Shown: positions 1 to 9,569, counted from the stretch's first letter. The stretch is DNA of 64,000 bases from Pseudomonas fluorescens (GCF_902497855.1 NZ_CABVHU010000004.1:310001-374000), one strand, 5' to 3'. Numbers and translations: made by a program. Notes: generated from the letters alone by a model not told the origin.

Positions 1-365
1 CCGAGCAGTCGCTGGTGTTGCCGAGCGCCAAACACAGCCTGCGGGTGATTCTGGATAATTGCGCGCGGGAAGTCGGGATCAAGCTCAGGACCAGCGTCGA
101 AGCCGACTCCTTTGGCGCCATGATCGACCTGGTCCGCAATGGCTTCGGTTTCACTGCGTTGCCTTTGGCCTCGATTTACCGGCAGATCGAAGCGGGCGTG
201 CTCAGTGCCGCGCCCCTGGTCGACCCCGTTCCGATGCGCAAACTGGTCCAAGTCTTTCCCGCTGACAGGCGAGTCAGTCCGGCGGCGAAATTTGTCGGGG
301 ATGCGTTTATAGAGATTGCCGCCGATCTGGTCAATCGCAAGATATGGGCCGGGTACCTGCTCTGA
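1..365 (+). CDS. LysR-family transcriptional regulator, C-terminal part (cut by window start)
   Basis: The reading frame is open from the first bases of the window to the TGA at 363-365, so the start lies outside. The visible ~120 residues have the alpha/beta make-up of the C-terminal half of a LysR effector-binding domain. A stretch near the middle (SFGAMIDLVRNGFGFTALP) matches the usual LysR 'V..G.G...LP' segment. The DNA-binding half is not visible. The effector and targets cannot be told. It reads in the same direction as the type I secretion genes but is separated from them by about 550 bp, so it is probably a separate unit that could still regulate them. Confidence 0.75.
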   Translation, partial: EQSLVLPSAKHSLRVILDNCAREVGIKLRTSVEADSFGAMIDLVRNGFGFTALPLASIYRQIEAGVLSAAPLVDPVPMRKLVQVFPADRRVSPAAKFVGDAFIEIAADLVNRKIWAGYLL

Positions 366-920
366 ATACGTTGCCGATCACATTGATAGCAATGCACTGG
401 CACTTGCAATAACCAAGTCGGAAAACAGAGACCTGTTCTACAAAAATAACTTGCCGGTATTTAATATTTAAATTGCTGATTGTCGGACAATTACTTTGAT
501 TGGGTTAGTCCGGAAATTATTTTTCGACAGCGCATGCGTTGTTCTCAGGCGTTTGCGGGCGCAACTCGATTTGACTTCAAAAAAACACTAGACGGTTGAT
601 TTAAAATTGTGTCAGTTTTCTTTCGCCTTCATTGGGCGAGTGATAGGACGATCTCGCCAGAGATTGTCGTCATCCAAAAAAAAACTGCTCCATAGCCAAA
701 CAAAGCTCTACGGTACCAACACCAACACCAACACCAACACCAACACCAACACCAACACCGGAACCCGGGACACCACCTACGACTTCAACGCCGACGCCGG
801 CCGATAGCATTATAGGTCGCGGAACAATAAGTTGTTATTAAGTTGTAAGCAGTACTCACAATAAAAAGATCGGGCAGACCTCGCCAGCCATGGCAAGGGC
901 TGACACCTCAGGAAGAACCC
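366..920. other. 555-bp intergenic region before aprD
   Basis: No convincing gene is seen. The first part is AT-rich and probably holds the aprD promoter. A run of seven perfect ACCAAC hexamers lies at 715-756. A good ribosome site (AGGAAG) precedes the ATG at 921. In related pseudomonads the serralysin gene and its inhibitor commonly sit directly before aprD; nothing recognisable as either remains here. Confidence 0.5.
715..759 (+). repeat. Hexanucleotide microsatellite (ACCAAC)7
   Basis: Seven perfect tandem copies of ACCAAC run from 715 to 756, followed by a partial ACC. Read in one frame they would encode alternating Thr-Asn, inside a 66-codon TTG-started frame (607-807) with no other gene-like feature. 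Perfect short tandem repeats of this length are rare in Pseudomonas intergenic DNA and may vary in copy number by slippage. Confidence 0.9.
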
Positions 921-2696
921 ATGAAGATGGCAAAGAGCCCGGCTACTACGCCGTTAATCAAGTCGCTGGGCGACTATAAGAGCATCCTGATCAGCGCCGG
1001 TTGTTTTACGGCATTGATTAACGTGCTGATGCTGGTTCCGTCGATTTATATGCTCCAGGTGTATGACCGCGTATTGTCGTCGCAAAACGAAACGACGCTG
1101 GCCATGCTGACTTTAATGGTCGTCGGGTTCTTTGCGTTCATCGGGCTACTGGAGATTGTGCGCAGTTTTATCGTTATCCGTATCGGTAGCCAACTGGAGC
1201 GTCGTTTCAACGTGCGGGTCTATCAGGCCGCGTTCGAGCGCAACCTGTTCAAGGGCGAAGGCAACGCCGGGCAAGCCCTGGGCGACTTGACCCATATTCG
1301 CCAGTTCGTCACCGGCCCGGCATTGTTTGCCTTCTTCGATGCGCCGTGGTTTCCGGTTTATCTGTTGGTGATTTATCTGTTCGATGTCTGGCTCGGCGTG
1401 TTTGCCACGGTGGGCGCGGTGTTGCTGATCGGCCTTGCCTGCCTCAACGAAACGATGACCAAAAAGCCCTTGGGCGAAGCTGCCGGCTTTTCCCAGAAGT
1501 CCAGCCAGCTGGCCACCAGTCACCTGCATAACGCCGAAACCATTCAAGCGATGGGCATGCTCGGAGCGCTGCGCAAGCGCTGGTTTGAGGTGCATTCACG
1601 CTTTCTCGGCTTGCAGAATCAGGCCAGTGACACCGGCGCGGTCATCAGCTCCCTGAGCAAGACCTTGCGGCTGTGCCTGCAATCCCTGGTGCTGGGCCTC
1701 GGCGCGTTGCTGGTGATCAAGGGCGACATGACCGCCGGGATGATGATCGCCGGCTCGATCCTGATGGGCCGGGTGCTCAGCCCCATCGATCAGCTGATCG
1801 CCGTGTGGAAACAGTGGAGCGGCGCCAAACTCGCTTACCGCCGGCTTGATGACTTGTTGCGCGCCTTCCCGCCGAGTGACGAGGCCATGGCGTTGCCGGC
1901 TCCGAAAGGCCAGATCACGTTCGAGCAGGTCAGCGCCGGTCCACCGGGACAACGGGCGGCGACCTTGCACCTGGTGAGCTTCAGCCTGGGCGCCGGTGAC
2001 GTGCTAGGCGTGCTCGGAGCGTCCGGTTCTGGTAAATCGACCCTGGTCCGGGTGCTGGTTGGCGTCTGGCCGACGCTGGGCGGCACCGTGCGGCTGGACG
2101 GCTCGGACATTCATCGCTGGAACCGCGACGACCTCGGCCCCCACATCGGCTATCTGCCGCAAGACATCGAGCTGTTCAGCGGCAGCATCGCCGAAAACAT
2201 AGCGCGCTTCCGTGAGGCAGATCCGCAACAAGTGGTCGAAGCCGCGCAACAGGCCGGTGTCCATGAATTGATCCTGCGCATGCCCCAAGGCTACGACACC
2301 GTACTCGGCGAAGACGGCAGCGGTCTGTCCGGCGGCCAGAAACAGCGTATCGCCCTGGCTCGCGCCTTGTACGGCAAGCCACGCCTGGTGGTGCTGGATG
2401 AGCCGAACTCCAACCTCGACACCGTCGGCGAGGCCGCATTGGCCGGCGCCCTCGTCCAAATGAAAGCCCAGGGCACCAGTGTGATTCTGGTGACCCATCG
2501 CTCCTCGGCACTGGCCCAGGCCGACAAGTTGTTGGTGCTCAACGACGGGCGCCTGCAAGCCTTCGGACCGAGTCAAGACGTGCTCAAGGCACTGTCCGGC
2601 GCTCAGGAACAGCCGCGGGAGAAAACCGCGCAGGCACCGGGCGGGCTCAGCATGAGCCGGCAGTACCAGCCCTCGACCAGGATTTCGGGTGTATGA
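921..2696 (+). CDS. aprD: Type I secretion ABC transporter ATPase/permease (AprD/PrtD family)
   Basis: This is the inner-membrane ATPase of a type I secretion system that moves RTX enzymes from cytoplasm to medium. The 591-aa protein has an N-terminal six-helix membrane domain (about residues 20-300) and a C-terminal nucleotide-binding domain. In the latter, Walker A (GASGSGKST), the signature SGGQKQR and Walker B (LVVLDEP) are intact. Length fits PrtD/AprD. The start at 921 has an AGGAAG ribosome site; an in-frame ATG follows two codons later. The last codons overlap the aprE start (ATGA at 2693-2696), so the two are translationally coupled. The lipase gene downstream in the same orientation is the expected cargo. 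Confidence 0.93.
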   Translation: MKMAKSPATTPLIKSLGDYKSILISAGCFTALINVLMLVPSIYMLQVYDRVLSSQNETTLAMLTLMVVGFFAFIGLLEIVRSFIVIRIGSQLERRFNVRVYQAAFERNLFKGEGNAGQALGDLTHIRQFVTGPALFAFFDAPWFPVYLLVIYLFDVWLGVFATVGAVLLIGLACLNETMTKKPLGEAAGFSQKSSQLATSHLHNAETIQAMGMLGALRKRWFEVHSRFLGLQNQASDTGAVISSLSKTLRLCLQSLVLGLGALLVIKGDMTAGMMIAGSILMGRVLSPIDQLIAVWKQWSGAKLAYRRLDDLLRAFPPSDEAMALPAPKGQITFEQVSAGPPGQRAATLHLVSFSLGAGDVLGVLGASGSGKSTLVRVLVGVWPTLGGTVRLDGSDIHRWNRDDLGPHIGYLPQDIELFSGSIAENIARFREADPQQVVEAAQQAGVHELILRMPQGYDTVLGEDGSGLSGGQKQRIALARALYGKPRLVVLDEPNSNLDTVGEAALAGALVQMKAQGTSVILVTHRSSALAQADKLLVLNDGRLQAFGPSQDVLKALSGAQEQPREKTAQAPGGLSMSRQYQPSTRISGV

Positions 2697-4027
2697 GCCA
2701 ACTCAGTGAAGCCAGCATGGAACACGACTACATCGCAGAACGCCCCGAGCGTGACGCGCACTTTTTTGCACGCCTGGGCTGGATGCTGGCGATCGTCGGC
2801 GCCGGCAGTTTCTTCACCTGGGCCAGCCTGGCGCCGCTCGATCAGGGCATCCCGGTGCAAGGCACCGTCGTCGTCTCGGGCAAGCGCAAAGCTGTGCAAG
2901 CGATGAGCAGCGGTGTCGTCAGCCAGATCCTGGTACGCGATGGGCAGGTGGTGAAGCAGGGCCAGCCCCTGTTCCGGCTCGATCCGACCCAGGTCGCGGC
3001 CGACGTGCAATCGTTGCAAGCGCAATACCGCATGGCCTGGGCCAGTCTGGCCCGCTGGCAGAGTGAACGGGACAACCTCGAGCAGGTGAGCTTTCCTGCC
3101 GAATTGAGTAATGATCCGGACCCACGCCTGGCCCTGGTGCTGGAAGGTCAGCGGCAATTGTTCAGCAGCCGCCGCGAAGCGTTTTCCCGCGAGCAGGCCG
3201 CGTTGCGCGCCAGCATTGAAGGGGCCAGTGCGCAACTGGCCGGCATGCGCCGCGCCCGCACTGACTTGAGCGCCCAGGCCAGCTCCCTGCAACAACAGTT
3301 GAACAATCTTCAGCCGCTGGCGGATAACGGCTACATCCCGCGCAACCGGCTGATGGAGTACCAGCGCCAGTTGTCGCAAGTCCGGCAACAGCTGGCAGAG
3401 AACAGCGGCGAAAGCGGCCGGGTGGAGCAGGGCATTGTCGAATCGCGTCTCAAGCTGCAACAGCAGACCGAGGAGTATCAGAAAGAGGTCCGCACTCAGT
3501 TGGCCGACGCCCAGCTCAAAAGCGTCACCCTGGAAGAGCAACTGACCGCCGCCGGGTTCGACCTGCAACACAGCGAGATCATCGCTACCGCCGATGGCAT
3601 CGCGGTTAACCTTGGGGTTCACACTGAAGGCGCGGTGGTACGCCAGGGCGACACCCTGCTGGAAATCGTGCCCCAAGGCGCCCGCCTGGAAGTGGAAGGA
3701 CACCTGCCGGTCAACCTGGTCGACAAGGTCGGCACGCACCTGCCGGTGGACATCCTGTTCACTGCGTTCAACCAGAGCCGCACGCCGCGGGTGCCCGGCG
3801 AAGTCAGCCTGATCTCCGCCGACCAGATGCTCGACGAGAAAACCGGTGCGCCGTATTACGTATTGCGCAGCAGCGTCAGCGACCAGGCCATGGAAAAGCT
3901 CAACGGCCTGGTGATCAAGCCCGGCATGCCCGCGCAAATGTTCGTGCGCACCGGTGAACGTTCTCTCCTCAACTATTTGTTCAAACCGCTGCTCGACCGG
4001 GCAGGTTCCGCGTTGACCGAGGAATAA
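2693..4027 (+). CDS. aprE: Type I secretion membrane fusion protein (AprE/HlyD family)
   Basis: This periplasmic adaptor links the AprD ATPase to the outer-membrane channel AprF. The 444-aa protein has a short cytoplasmic tail and one membrane segment near residues 25-45. A split lipoyl/barrel-sandwich domain ('VVSGKRKAVQAMSSGVVSQI' start) follows, then a long coiled-coil hairpin (about 95-285, rich in Q, L, E and R) and a C-terminal beta domain with the HlyD-type ending 'VIKPGMPAQMFV'. The start overlaps the aprD stop by 4 bp, and aprF begins 3 bp after its own stop, so the three form one operon. Confidence 0.92.
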   Translation: MSQLSEASMEHDYIAERPERDAHFFARLGWMLAIVGAGSFFTWASLAPLDQGIPVQGTVVVSGKRKAVQAMSSGVVSQILVRDGQVVKQGQPLFRLDPTQVAADVQSLQAQYRMAWASLARWQSERDNLEQVSFPAELSNDPDPRLALVLEGQRQLFSSRREAFSREQAALRASIEGASAQLAGMRRARTDLSAQASSLQQQLNNLQPLADNGYIPRNRLMEYQRQLSQVRQQLAENSGESGRVEQGIVESRLKLQQQTEEYQKEVRTQLADAQLKSVTLEEQLTAAGFDLQHSEIIATADGIAVNLGVHTEGAVVRQGDTLLEIVPQGARLEVEGHLPVNLVDKVGTHLPVDILFTAFNQSRTPRVPGEVSLISADQMLDEKTGAPYYVLRSSVSDQAMEKLNGLVIKPGMPAQMFVRTGERSLLNYLFKPLLDRAGSALTEE

Positions 4028-4029
4028 GG

Positions 4030-5394
4030 ATGTTCGGCAGTATGAATAAGCTTTCGATGCTCGCCGTGACCCTGGCGTTGCTGACGTGCAGCAGTGCGCT
4101 GGCCATGGGACCGTTCGACATTTATGAACAAGCGTTGCGCAACGACCCGCAGTTCCTCGGCGCGATCAAGGAGCGCGACGCCGGCCTGGAAAACCGCGCC
4201 ATCGGCCGTGCCGGACTGTTGCCGAAGCTGGGTTACAACTACAACAAGGGCCGCAACGCCTCGAAGGTCACCTACCTCAACGATCGCGGTCGCAGCCAGA
4301 GCGATGATCGCAACTACAGCAGCTACGGCTCGTCATTGACCCTGCAACAACCCTTGCTCGACTACGAGGCCTACGCGACGTATCGCAAAGGGGTGGCGCA
4401 AGCGCTGTTCGCCGACGAAGACTTTCGCGACAAAAGCCAGCAATTGCTGGTGCGCGTGCTGGAAAGCTACACCCAGGCGCTGTTCGCCCAGGACCAGATC
4501 GACATTGCGTTGGCCAAAAAGAGCGCCTTCGAACAGCAGTTCCGGCAGAACGAGCACATGTTCCGCCAGGGCGAGGGCACGCGCACCGATATTCTCGAGG
4601 CAGAGTCACGTTACGAACTGGCCACCGCCGAGGAAATCGAAGCGCGCAACGAGCAGGATGCGGCCCTGCGGGAACTGGGCGCGCTGATCGGCGCGCCGGC
4701 CATCGACATCGACGACCTCGCGCCACTGGACCAGCGCTTCCAGACCCTGACCCTGCAACCGGCCAACTTCGACACCTGGCACGCCATGGCGGTGGCCAGT
4801 AACCCCGGCCTGGCTTCCCAGCGCCAGGCCGTGGAGGTCGCGCGTCATGAAGTCGAACGCAACCGCGCCGGGCACCTGCCCAAAGTCAGCGCCTACGCCT
4901 CGGTGCGCCAGAACGAATCGGAAAGTGGCAACACCTATAACCAGCGCTACGACACCAACACCATCGGCATCGAAGTCAGCGTGCCGCTGTACGCCGGCGG
5001 CGGAGTATCCGCCTCGACGCGTCAGGCCAGCCGCACCCTGGAGCAGGCCGAGTACGAACTGGACGGCAAGACCCGCCAAACGCTGATCGAACTGCGTCGC
5101 CAGTTCAGCGCCTGCCTGTCGGGCGTGAACAAATTGCGCGCCTACCAGAAAGCCCTGAACGCTGCCGAAGCGCTGGTGGTGTCAACGCGGCAAAGCATCC
5201 TGGGCGGTGAACGGGTCAACCTCGATGCGCTGAACGCCGAACAACAGCTCTACACCACGCGCCGCGACCTGGCCCGGACCCGATACGACTATTTGATGGC
5301 CTGGATCAAATTGCACTACTACGCCGGGACCTTGAGCGAGCAGGACCTGGCCCGGGTGGACGAGGCGTTTGGCCAGGGGCCGACGACTCGGTAG
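4030..5394 (+). CDS. aprF: Type I secretion outer membrane channel (AprF/TolC family)
   Basis: This is the TolC-like outer-membrane channel of the lipase exporter. The 454-aa protein begins with a Sec signal peptide (about residues 1-25, ending LTCSSALA). Two homologous halves of helix-rich OEP repeats follow. Typical elements are 'DIYEQALRNDPQ' at the mature N terminus and 'GGERVNLDALNAEQQLY' near the C terminus, matching the TolC-family 'G..t..dvL.a...l' segment. It sits 3 bp after aprE and 46 bp before the lipase, in the same orientation. Length is normal for the family. Confidence 0.92.
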   Translation: MFGSMNKLSMLAVTLALLTCSSALAMGPFDIYEQALRNDPQFLGAIKERDAGLENRAIGRAGLLPKLGYNYNKGRNASKVTYLNDRGRSQSDDRNYSSYGSSLTLQQPLLDYEAYATYRKGVAQALFADEDFRDKSQQLLVRVLESYTQALFAQDQIDIALAKKSAFEQQFRQNEHMFRQGEGTRTDILEAESRYELATAEEIEARNEQDAALRELGALIGAPAIDIDDLAPLDQRFQTLTLQPANFDTWHAMAVASNPGLASQRQAVEVARHEVERNRAGHLPKVSAYASVRQNESESGNTYNQRYDTNTIGIEVSVPLYAGGGVSASTRQASRTLEQAEYELDGKTRQTLIELRRQFSACLSGVNKLRAYQKALNAAEALVVSTRQSILGGERVNLDALNAEQQLYTTRRDLARTRYDYLMAWIKLHYYAGTLSEQDLARVDEAFGQGPTTR

Positions 5395-5440
5395 CGCCTG
5401 AAAAATCTCTGACAAATCCAACAACAAGAGAGGCAAGACC

Positions 5441-7294
5441 ATGGGTGTGTATGACTATAAAAACCTCGGTACGGAAGACGCCAAAGCGTTGTTCAGCGAC
5501 GCCATGGCGATCACGCTGTATTCCTATCACAACCTCGACAATGGCTTTGCCAGCGGTTACCAGCACAACGGCTTCGGCCTGGGCTTGCCGGCGACCCTGG
5601 TCACCGCGCTGATTGGCGGCGCCGATTCCCAGGGCGTCATCCCCGGGATCCCCTGGAACCCGGATTCGGAAAAAGCCGCCCTGGATGCCGTGCAAAAGGC
5701 CGGCTGGACGCCAATCAGCGCTGCGCAACTGGGCTATGACGGCAAGGTCGACGGGCGCGGAACCTTCTTTGGCGAGAAAGCCGGTTACACCAGCGCCCAG
5801 GTGGAGATCCTCGGCAAGTACGACGCCCAAGGGCAACTCAGCGAAATCGGCATTGCCTTTCGCGGCACCAGCGGGCCTCGGGAAACCCTGATCAGCGATT
5901 CGATCGCCGACGTGATCAACGACCTGCTGGCAGCAATTGGGCCGAAGGACTATGCGAAAAACTACGTGGGTGAAGCCTTCGGCGAGCTGCTCGGCGACGT
6001 CGCCGCGTTTGCCCGGGCCAATGGCCTGTCGGGCAAGGACGTGCTGGTCAGCGGTCACAGCCTCGGCGGGCTGGCGGTCAATAGCCTGGCAGACCTGAGC
6101 AACGACAAATGGTCGGGGTTCTATAAGGACTCCAGCTACATCGCCTACGCTTCGCCCACCCAAAGCAGCACTGACAACGTGCTCAACGTCGGCTATGAAA
6201 ACGACCCGGTGTTTCGGGCCCTGGACGGTTCCTCGTTCAACCTGTCCTCGGTGGGCGTACACGATGCCGCCAAAGCCTCGGCGACTGACAACATCGTCAG
6301 TTTCAACGATCACTACGCCTCGACGGCGTGGAACGTCTTGCCGTTTTCCATCCTCAACATCCCGACCTGGATCTCGCACCTGCCCACCGCTTATGGCGAC
6401 GGCATGAACCGGGTGCTGGCGTCGACGTTCTACGACCTCACCGGCAAAGACTCGACGATCATCGTCGCCAACCTGTCGGACCCGGCCCGGGCCAACACTT
6501 GGGTCCAGGATTTGAATCGCAATGCCGAACCCCACAAAGGCAGCACCTTCATCATTGGCAGCGACGGCAACGATCTGATCCAGGGCGGCCAGGCCAATGA
6601 CTATCTGGAAGGACGTGCGGGCAACGACACCTTCCGCGATGGCGGCGGCTACAACATCCTCTTGGGCGGGCAGGGCAACAACGTACTGGAGCTGCAGCAG
6701 TCGGTAAAAAACCTCGACTTCGCCAATGACGGTGCTGGCAACCTGTATATCCGCGACGCCCATGGCGGCATCAGCATTACGCGGGACATCGGCAGCATTG
6801 TCAGCAAGGAACCGGGGTTTCTGTGGGGGTTGTTCAAGGATGACGTGACCCACAGTGTGACAGCCAATGGCCTGGCGGCCGGCAATGACCTGACCCAATA
6901 CGCTTCATCGCTAAAGGGTGGCGCAGGTGCCGATACGCTCACGGCACACACTGGCGGCGACTGGTTGTTTGGCCATGAAGGCAACGATCATTTGATCGGC
7001 GGCAAGGGCAACGATGTGCTTGTCGGCGGGGCGGGTAACGATCTGATGGCGGCGGGGGGCGGGAGCGATACGTTCCTGTTCAGTGGCGGGTTTGGGCAGG
7101 ATCGGGTGGTGGGTTACCAGGCGGACGACCAGCTGGTGTTTCTGGGGGTTCAAGGGGTGAAGCCGAACGATGATTTCCGGGCGCATGCCACGACGGTGGG
7201 GCAGGATACGGTGCTGACGTTTGGCGGGGATTCGGTGACGCTGGTCGGGGTTGGGCTGGATAGCCTGGCTGGTGGGGGGATTGTTATCGCCTGA
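5441..7294 (+). CDS. lipA: Secreted RTX lipase/polyurethanase, family I.3
   Basis: Extracellular Ca2+-dependent lipase/esterase exported by the AprDEF system just upstream. The 617-aa length and residue numbering match the well-studied 617-aa Pseudomonas family I.3 enzymes. The catalytic triad reads Ser207 (in GHSLGG), Asp255 and His313. Two blocks of RTX nonapeptide repeats (GGxGxDxxx) lie at about 372-410 and 490-545. The C terminus carries a hydrophobic 'VTLVGVG' strand near residues 599-605, the usual position of the uncleaved type I secretion signal; there is no N-terminal signal peptide. AAGAGAGG precedes the ATG by about 8 bases. Proteins of this class are also reported as polyurethane esterases; the true substrate cannot be told from sequence. 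Confidence 0.93.
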   Translation: MGVYDYKNLGTEDAKALFSDAMAITLYSYHNLDNGFASGYQHNGFGLGLPATLVTALIGGADSQGVIPGIPWNPDSEKAALDAVQKAGWTPISAAQLGYDGKVDGRGTFFGEKAGYTSAQVEILGKYDAQGQLSEIGIAFRGTSGPRETLISDSIADVINDLLAAIGPKDYAKNYVGEAFGELLGDVAAFARANGLSGKDVLVSGHSLGGLAVNSLADLSNDKWSGFYKDSSYIAYASPTQSSTDNVLNVGYENDPVFRALDGSSFNLSSVGVHDAAKASATDNIVSFNDHYASTAWNVLPFSILNIPTWISHLPTAYGDGMNRVLASTFYDLTGKDSTIIVANLSDPARANTWVQDLNRNAEPHKGSTFIIGSDGNDLIQGGQANDYLEGRAGNDTFRDGGGYNILLGGQGNNVLELQQSVKNLDFANDGAGNLYIRDAHGGISITRDIGSIVSKEPGFLWGLFKDDVTHSVTANGLAAGNDLTQYASSLKGGAGADTLTAHTGGDWLFGHEGNDHLIGGKGNDVLVGGAGNDLMAAGGGSDTFLFSGGFGQDRVVGYQADDQLVFLGVQGVKPNDDFRAHATTVGQDTVLTFGGDSVTLVGVGLDSLAGGGIVIA

Positions 7295-7317
7295 GGGTGA
7301 TGCGGCGCTTTTAAGGG

Positions 7318-7421
7318 CCTCTTCGCCGCCAAGCCGGTCTCGCTCCCACACTGGATCGGGGTGTCCACAGATGCTGTGTTCACTGAAGACCAAATGTGGG
7401 AGCGAGCTTGCTCGCGAAGAA
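7318..7421. repeat. REP doublet after lipA
   Basis: Two REP elements face each other: one at 7318-7350 (CCTCTTCGCC...CGCTCCCACA) and its inverted partner at 7395-7421 (TGTGGGAGCGAGCTTGCTCG). This is the GTGGGAGCGAG subtype seen also near 18275 and 31317. It lies between the convergent ends of lipA and the small lipoprotein gene, a usual REPIN position. Confidence 0.85.
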
Positions 7422-7471
7422 CGATGACTCGGTTGTCAGTCTTTCTTGGACGATGAACGATAACGCGGTCT

Positions 7472-7696
7472 TCAGTCTTCCTTGCGCACGTTAGCCACTT
7501 CAGCAGCCCTGACCTTCACCTTCGCTCCGGAGATATCTTCAAACTCGTAAAAACCGTCCCTGGTCTCGGTGTCCGGTATGTCCTTGGTCAAATACCGGGT
7601 GCCGTTCTGCAGGGTCACCACCGTCGGCGTCGAGCAACCGGCCAGGGCCAGAAAGGCCGCCACGGCAAAGGGCAAACCCAGAGTCTTGATATTCAT
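7472..7696 (-). CDS. Small YgdI/YgdR-like lipoprotein
   Basis: A 74-aa lipoprotein. The signal peptide ends in a lipobox (LALAGC), so Cys is the lipidation site. The mature part is a ~50-residue SH3-like unit beginning 'PTVVTLQNGTRYLTKDIPDT', with the pattern '.v.L.nG....t...P......gfy.f.d..G....v....V..i', as in the DUF903 (YgdI/YgdR) family. The ATG at 7696 is chosen over a GTG two codons upstream because GAGAGG is well spaced before it. It is a single gene, convergent with lipA. Function in the family is unknown; it is anchored in the cell envelope. Confidence 0.82.
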   Translation of the reverse strand: MNIKTLGLPFAVAAFLALAGCSTPTVVTLQNGTRYLTKDIPDTETRDGFYEFEDISGAKVKVRAAEVANVRKED

Positions 7697-7901
7697 ACCC
7701 ACCTCTCATCCTTTAAAAGAACAACGCACTGTCTCGTCGAGCGTTATCGTCACTGTACCTCTAAGGCAATTGGTGCGAAGGAATGATGGAAAGTTCGACA
7801 GACGGCAAAAAAATAAGCCGATTGTCCGCCGCTTATCCTTTTCCGTTTGCACCGCACCGGGGGTAGCTGGTATCTGTACGCATAACCAGTATTCGCTCGC
7901 C

Positions 7902-9569
7902 ATGGCCCTTTTTCCTGTGACTGCAAATCCCCTCGACGACCCGCTCTACTACTTGAACAACTTCATGCAAGTGCTTGATTGGCTTGAGCAACGCTATGCC
8001 GATGTGTTGAGTCTTGAGGAGCAGCGGTTCATCGGCGATTTCTACCTACTGCCCCGGCCGTCCAAGGCGCTGCTGGTGCGGATGGTGATGCGCAGGGGCA
8101 TACACTTTCGGGCGAGCAAGCTGCAGTACGCCGAGATCGGCGACACCGCGAGCGCTGCCGGCCCGCTGCTGGCGCTGGGCTGGATCGACGAGCAGGCGCC
8201 ACTGTCGGTCGAAGCACTGTTCGAGGTGCTGCTCAAGGCGGAAATCCTCCAGTGCCTTGGCGCGGCCATCGATCAGCCCAAGGCCAAGAAGACCGATTGG
8301 CTGCCGGCATTGAGCGAACGGTTTCCCGAGGCCCGGTGCTTCAGCCACTGGTGCGTGCCCTTGGATGACCGCCTGTTCAGCCTGACCATCATGGGGCTGT
8401 GTGATCGCCTGCGCCTGATGTTCTTTGGCAATCTTTACCAGGGCTGGTCGGAGTTCGTGCTGGCTGACCTCGGCATCTTTACTTATGAAAAAGTCGAGTT
8501 CTGCGCCGACTCCCGGGGCTTGCGCAGCCGCGAGGACGTGGACGCCTGCGTTTTCCTGCATGACTGTCAGCAGCGTTTCGAAGCCGGCGAAGCGCTGGCC
8601 GGCATTGTCGAGCAGGTCAACGGGCTGGCGCTGGGCAATCCCTGGCTGCAGCGACGTCGCGACAAGCTGTTATTCCAGATGGGTCAATATTGCGAGCGCA
8701 CCGCCGATTTAGCCATGGCCCTGAGCATCTACCGCGAGTGCGCCTGGCCCGGCGCGCGGTTGCGCCTGATACGCGTGCTGGAGCGCTGCGGTGAATATCA
8801 GATGGCGCTGGACCTGGCCAATCATGCCGAGCAATCCGCGCAAAGCGCCGCCGAACAGCAGCACTTGCTGCGAGTGTTGCCCCGACTGCGGCGCAAGCTC
8901 GGCGGGCCGCCCATCAAGCGCTTGTCACCTCGGGAAATGCTGCGCCTGGACCTGCAATTGCCCAGGACCGATCCGGCGCTGTCGGTGGAATATCATGTCC
9001 AGGCACACCTGGCACAAGAATCGGCACCGGTGCATTTCGTAGAGAACAGCCTGGTCAACTCGCTGTTCGGGCTGCTGTGCTGGCCGGCGATCTTCGCGCC
9101 CTTGCCGGGAGCGTTTTTCCACCCGTTCCAGCGGGGGCCGGTGGACTTGCTCAATGAAGATTTTCATCTGCGTCGGGCTGACCTGTTCCAGGCCTGCCTG
9201 GCCGAACTCGATGACGGACGTTACCGCCAGACCATCCGTGACCGTTATGCCGCCAAGTGGGGCGTGCAATCACCGTTCGTGTTCTGGGGCGTATTGAGCG
9301 AGGAATTGCTCGACCAGGCCCTCGATTGCCTGCCGGCCGACCACCTCAAGCACTGGTTCCATCGTCTGCTGCTGGACATCAAGGCCAATCGCGCCGGCAT
9401 GCCGGACCTGATCCAGTTCTGGCCGCAAGACAAGACCTACCGCATGATCGAAGTCAAAGGCCCCGGCGATCGCCTGCAGGACAACCAGTTGCGCTGGCTG
9501 GAGTTCTGCCATGAGCACCAGATGCCGATTGCCGTCTGCTACGTGCAATGGGCGGAACAGAGCGCGTGA
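7902..9569 (+). CDS. fan1: FAN1-like structure-specific nuclease (VRR-NUC domain)
   Basis: Bacterial relative of the eukaryotic Fanconi-associated nuclease FAN1, which cuts branched DNA and unhooks interstrand crosslinks. The 555-aa protein has an N-terminal helical part with a SAP-like segment ('LPRPSKALLVRMVMRRG', about 48-64), a TPR-like helical middle (about 200-330) and a C-terminal VRR-NUC nuclease domain. Catalytic PD-(D/E)XK residues are visible as D502 (GMPDLIQF), E517 and K519 (IEVKGPGD), followed by the Q/R segment 'LQDNQLRWL'. Length agrees with the ~560-aa Pseudomonas FAN1. The frame is open further upstream, but the ATG at 7902 starts the conserved part. Its stop overlaps the next gene's GTG start. 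Confidence 0.9.
   Translation: MALFPVTANPLDDPLYYLNNFMQVLDWLEQRYADVLSLEEQRFIGDFYLLPRPSKALLVRMVMRRGIHFRASKLQYAEIGDTASAAGPLLALGWIDEQAPLSVEALFEVLLKAEILQCLGAAIDQPKAKKTDWLPALSERFPEARCFSHWCVPLDDRLFSLTIMGLCDRLRLMFFGNLYQGWSEFVLADLGIFTYEKVEFCADSRGLRSREDVDACVFLHDCQQRFEAGEALAGIVEQVNGLALGNPWLQRRRDKLLFQMGQYCERTADLAMALSIYRECAWPGARLRLIRVLERCGEYQMALDLANHAEQSAQSAAEQQHLLRVLPRLRRKLGGPPIKRLSPREMLRLDLQLPRTDPALSVEYHVQAHLAQESAPVHFVENSLVNSLFGLLCWPAIFAPLPGAFFHPFQRGPVDLLNEDFHLRRADLFQACLAELDDGRYRQTIRDRYAAKWGVQSPFVFWGVLSEELLDQALDCLPADHLKHWFHRLLLDIKANRAGMPDLIQFWPQDKTYRMIEVKGPGDRLQDNQLRWLEFCHEHQMPIAVCYVQWAEQSA

Noticed and set aside
607..807. 66-codon frame with a Thr-Asn repeat before aprD
   Set aside because: TTG start without ribosome site, composition driven by the microsatellite, no recognisable domain.
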